17,965 nt of DNA from JBIKLM01 sp044375105. GTDB taxonomy: Bacteria > Planctomycetota > UBA1135 > GCA-002686595. Positions 16,644 to 17,965 of this stretch are shown in pieces. The notes below the pieces were generated by a model. That model ran no database searches. It was not told the DNA's origin and saw nothing but the letters and a program-made list of their open reading frames with translations. How positions within the stretch are numbered: position 1 is the first letter of the stretch; every line of letters begins with the position of its first letter. The position numbers and the translations under genes were made by a program. The stretch covers positions 1-17,965 of the forward strand of contig JBILNK010000083.1 of the NCBI GenBank assembly GCA_044375105.1. Reading direction: 5' to 3'.

Positions 16644-17965
16644 ATGAAGATCCTCTACGTCGGCGAGCTGGCGCCCTCGACGCGCTCGGCCCAGCGCGCG
16701 CGCGCGCTGCGCGCCCTCGGCCATCGCCTGACCCCGATCAGCCACGCGCTCGAGAGCCTGGACGGTCGCCCGCCGGCGGCGACGCTGCTCGAACGGGCCT
16801 GCTATCGCCTGGGCTGGCCCCTCGACCTGGCCGGGCTCAATCGCCAACTGGCTGCGGCTCTCGAGCAGGGCCCCTACGACCTGCTGTGGGTCGAGTGCGG
16901 CCGGACCCTGTGGCCCGCGACGTTGGCCGAGCTCCGCTGGCGTGCGCCGGATCTGCCGGCGCTGTTGTTCAGCGAGGACGATCTGTTCCTGCGTCACAAC
17001 CGCTCACGCTTCCAGAGTGCTTGCCTGCCGCTCTACGACCTGGTCGTGACCACCAAGCGCCGCAACCTGGTGGACGGCGAATTGGCCCGCCTGGGGGCGC
17101 GGCGCGTGCACTACGAACCCAAGAGCTACGACCCGGAGCTGTTCAAGCCGCGCGAGGTCAGCCCGGCCGAGCGCCGGGCCTTCGGCGCCCCGATCGGTTT
17201 CGTGGGCAGCTACGAGGAGCCGCGCGCGGAGGCGCTGGTGGCTTTGGCCGAAGCCGGTCTATCCGTGCGCGTATTCGGCAACGGTTGGCAGCGGCTGCGC
17301 GGCGCGCCGCGCCAGCTGTGCCTCGAAGGCCGGCCGCTGCTGGCCCGCGAGTACGCGCTTTCGATCGCCGCCAGCGAGCTGTCCTTGGGATTCCTGCGGC
17401 GCAAGAACCGCGACCAGCACACCGATCGCTCGATCGAGATCCCGGCCGCGGGCGGGCTCTTGCTGGCGGAGCGCAGCAGCGAGCATCAGGAGCTGTTCGC
17501 CGAGGGGCGCGAGGCGCTGTATTTCGCCGGGGCCGAAGAGCTGGTCGAGGTCGCGCGTGCGGCCCTCGCCGATCCCAAGCGCAGCGCGGCCATCCGGCGC
17601 GCGGGGCGCCAGCGCGTGCTCGAGCTCGATCTCGAGCACCGCGGCGCCTGCACGCGCATCTTGGCGGCCCTGGCCGCGGCCTGCGGCCCAACCTCCGCGG
17701 CGGCTGGCAGGGCCCCGGCCGCCGACCAGCCGCGCCAGCCACAGGGCGCTGGGGCCGCGGCCCGGACCAGCGCTGGTCCGGCGTGGGACGGGGACCCCGG
17801 GCATCGCCTGGGCGGACGGGCGGGCCTGGCCCTCGAACAGGCCGCGGCCGCGCTGCCGCGCCGTGGGCAACCGGCTGCGACCAACGCAAGCTGCGCCTCG
17901 ATCCCCAGCCCGGCCGACGAGGGCCCCGCCAGCGCCTGCGGAGCCGGCTCGCCGGCGCAGCCGTT
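16644..17965 (+). CDS. CgeB-like glycosyltransferase (C-terminus outside window)
   Basis: 440 codons lie in the window with no stop before the right edge. The N-terminal half opens with MKILYVGELAPSTRSAQRAR and has YDLLWVECG at 78-86, as in CgeB/spore-maturation-type glycosyltransferases. The C-terminal half has IGFVGSYEEPR at 184-194, then VRVFGNGW, and DRSIEIPAAGGLLLAERS (261-278) followed by the ELFAEGREALYF block (283-294). These match the Glyco_trans_1_2 domain, which ends near residue 345. From about 347 to the edge the sequence is Ala/Gly/Pro/Arg-rich with no recognisable domain. It may be a disordered linker to a further domain, or a long tail. It lies 10 bp after the GT4 gene with a GAGG ribosome site, as part of the polysaccharide operon. 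Donor and acceptor are unknown. Confidence 0.88.
   Translation, partial: MKILYVGELAPSTRSAQRARALRALGHRLTPISHALESLDGRPPAATLLERACYRLGWPLDLAGLNRQLAAALEQGPYDLLWVECGRTLWPATLAELRWRAPDLPALLFSEDDLFLRHNRSRFQSACLPLYDLVVTTKRRNLVDGELARLGARRVHYEPKSYDPELFKPREVSPAERRAFGAPIGFVGSYEEPRAEALVALAEAGLSVRVFGNGWQRLRGAPRQLCLEGRPLLAREYALSIAASELSLGFLRRKNRDQHTDRSIEIPAAGGLLLAERSSEHQELFAEGREALYFAGAEELVEVARAALADPKRSAAIRRAGRQRVLELDLEHRGACTRILAALAAACGPTSAAAGRAPAADQPRQPQGAGAAARTSAGPAWDGDPGHRLGGRAGLALEQAAAALPRRGQPAATNASCASIPSPADEGPASACGAGSPAQP

Noticed and set aside
17158..17889. 243-codon minus-strand open frame near the right edge
   Set aside because: Antisense to the CgeB-like glycosyltransferase; Arg/Pro-rich without motifs. 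The part over the low-complexity tail is harder to exclude, but nothing supports it.

Overview
The window is very GC-rich. Position 1 lies inside a gene of the PSCyt1-DUF1549-DUF1553 type, a family that is expanded almost only in Planctomycetota, so the likely source is a high-GC planctomycete or a close relative in the PVC group. Codon third positions are nearly always G or C. As a result very long meaningless open frames lie opposite or out of phase with most real genes; these were set aside. I saw no tRNA or rRNA, CRISPR array, insertion sequence or attachment site.

Left part (1-8291) is housekeeping and accessory. It holds, in order: a secreted haem-motif protein of the planctomycete cytochrome family (minus strand, running off the left edge); an unusual acyl-CoA dehydrogenase with a long hydrophobic C-terminal extension (minus); a stand-alone CHAD-domain protein (plus), divergent from the dehydrogenase; and mnmG, the tRNA wobble-uridine modification enzyme (minus), convergent with the CHAD gene.

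Right part (8426-17965) is all on the plus strand. It holds a doubtful 66-codon frame, a secreted HEAT/TPR-like repeat protein, a GT9 (heptosyltransferase-like) enzyme, and then a compact polysaccharide operon. The operon is a Wza-type export protein, a Wzc-type co-polymerase fused to a BY-kinase with a C-terminal tyrosine cluster, a GT4 glycosyltransferase, and a CgeB-like glycosyltransferase cut by the right edge. The first pair overlaps by 4 bp (ATGA) and the later genes are 3 and 10 bp apart, so the four are probably co-transcribed. Together they would build and export a surface or exopolysaccharide, with the kinase controlling chain length and export by tyrosine phosphorylation.

The most unexpected signal is regulatory. 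Four separate genes (PSCyt1, CHAD, mnmG, HEAT/TPR) each have a TANNNT hexamer exactly 6 nt before the start codon. This is the arrangement of leaderless promoters, and these genes lack a well-placed Shine-Dalgarno site, or (PSCyt1) the only candidate falls inside the hexamer. By contrast, the acyl-CoA dehydrogenase and the CgeB-like gene do show Shine-Dalgarno-like sites. A second recurring signal is a GC-rich stem-loop without a T-run shortly after several stop codons. No clearly new multi-gene system is visible.
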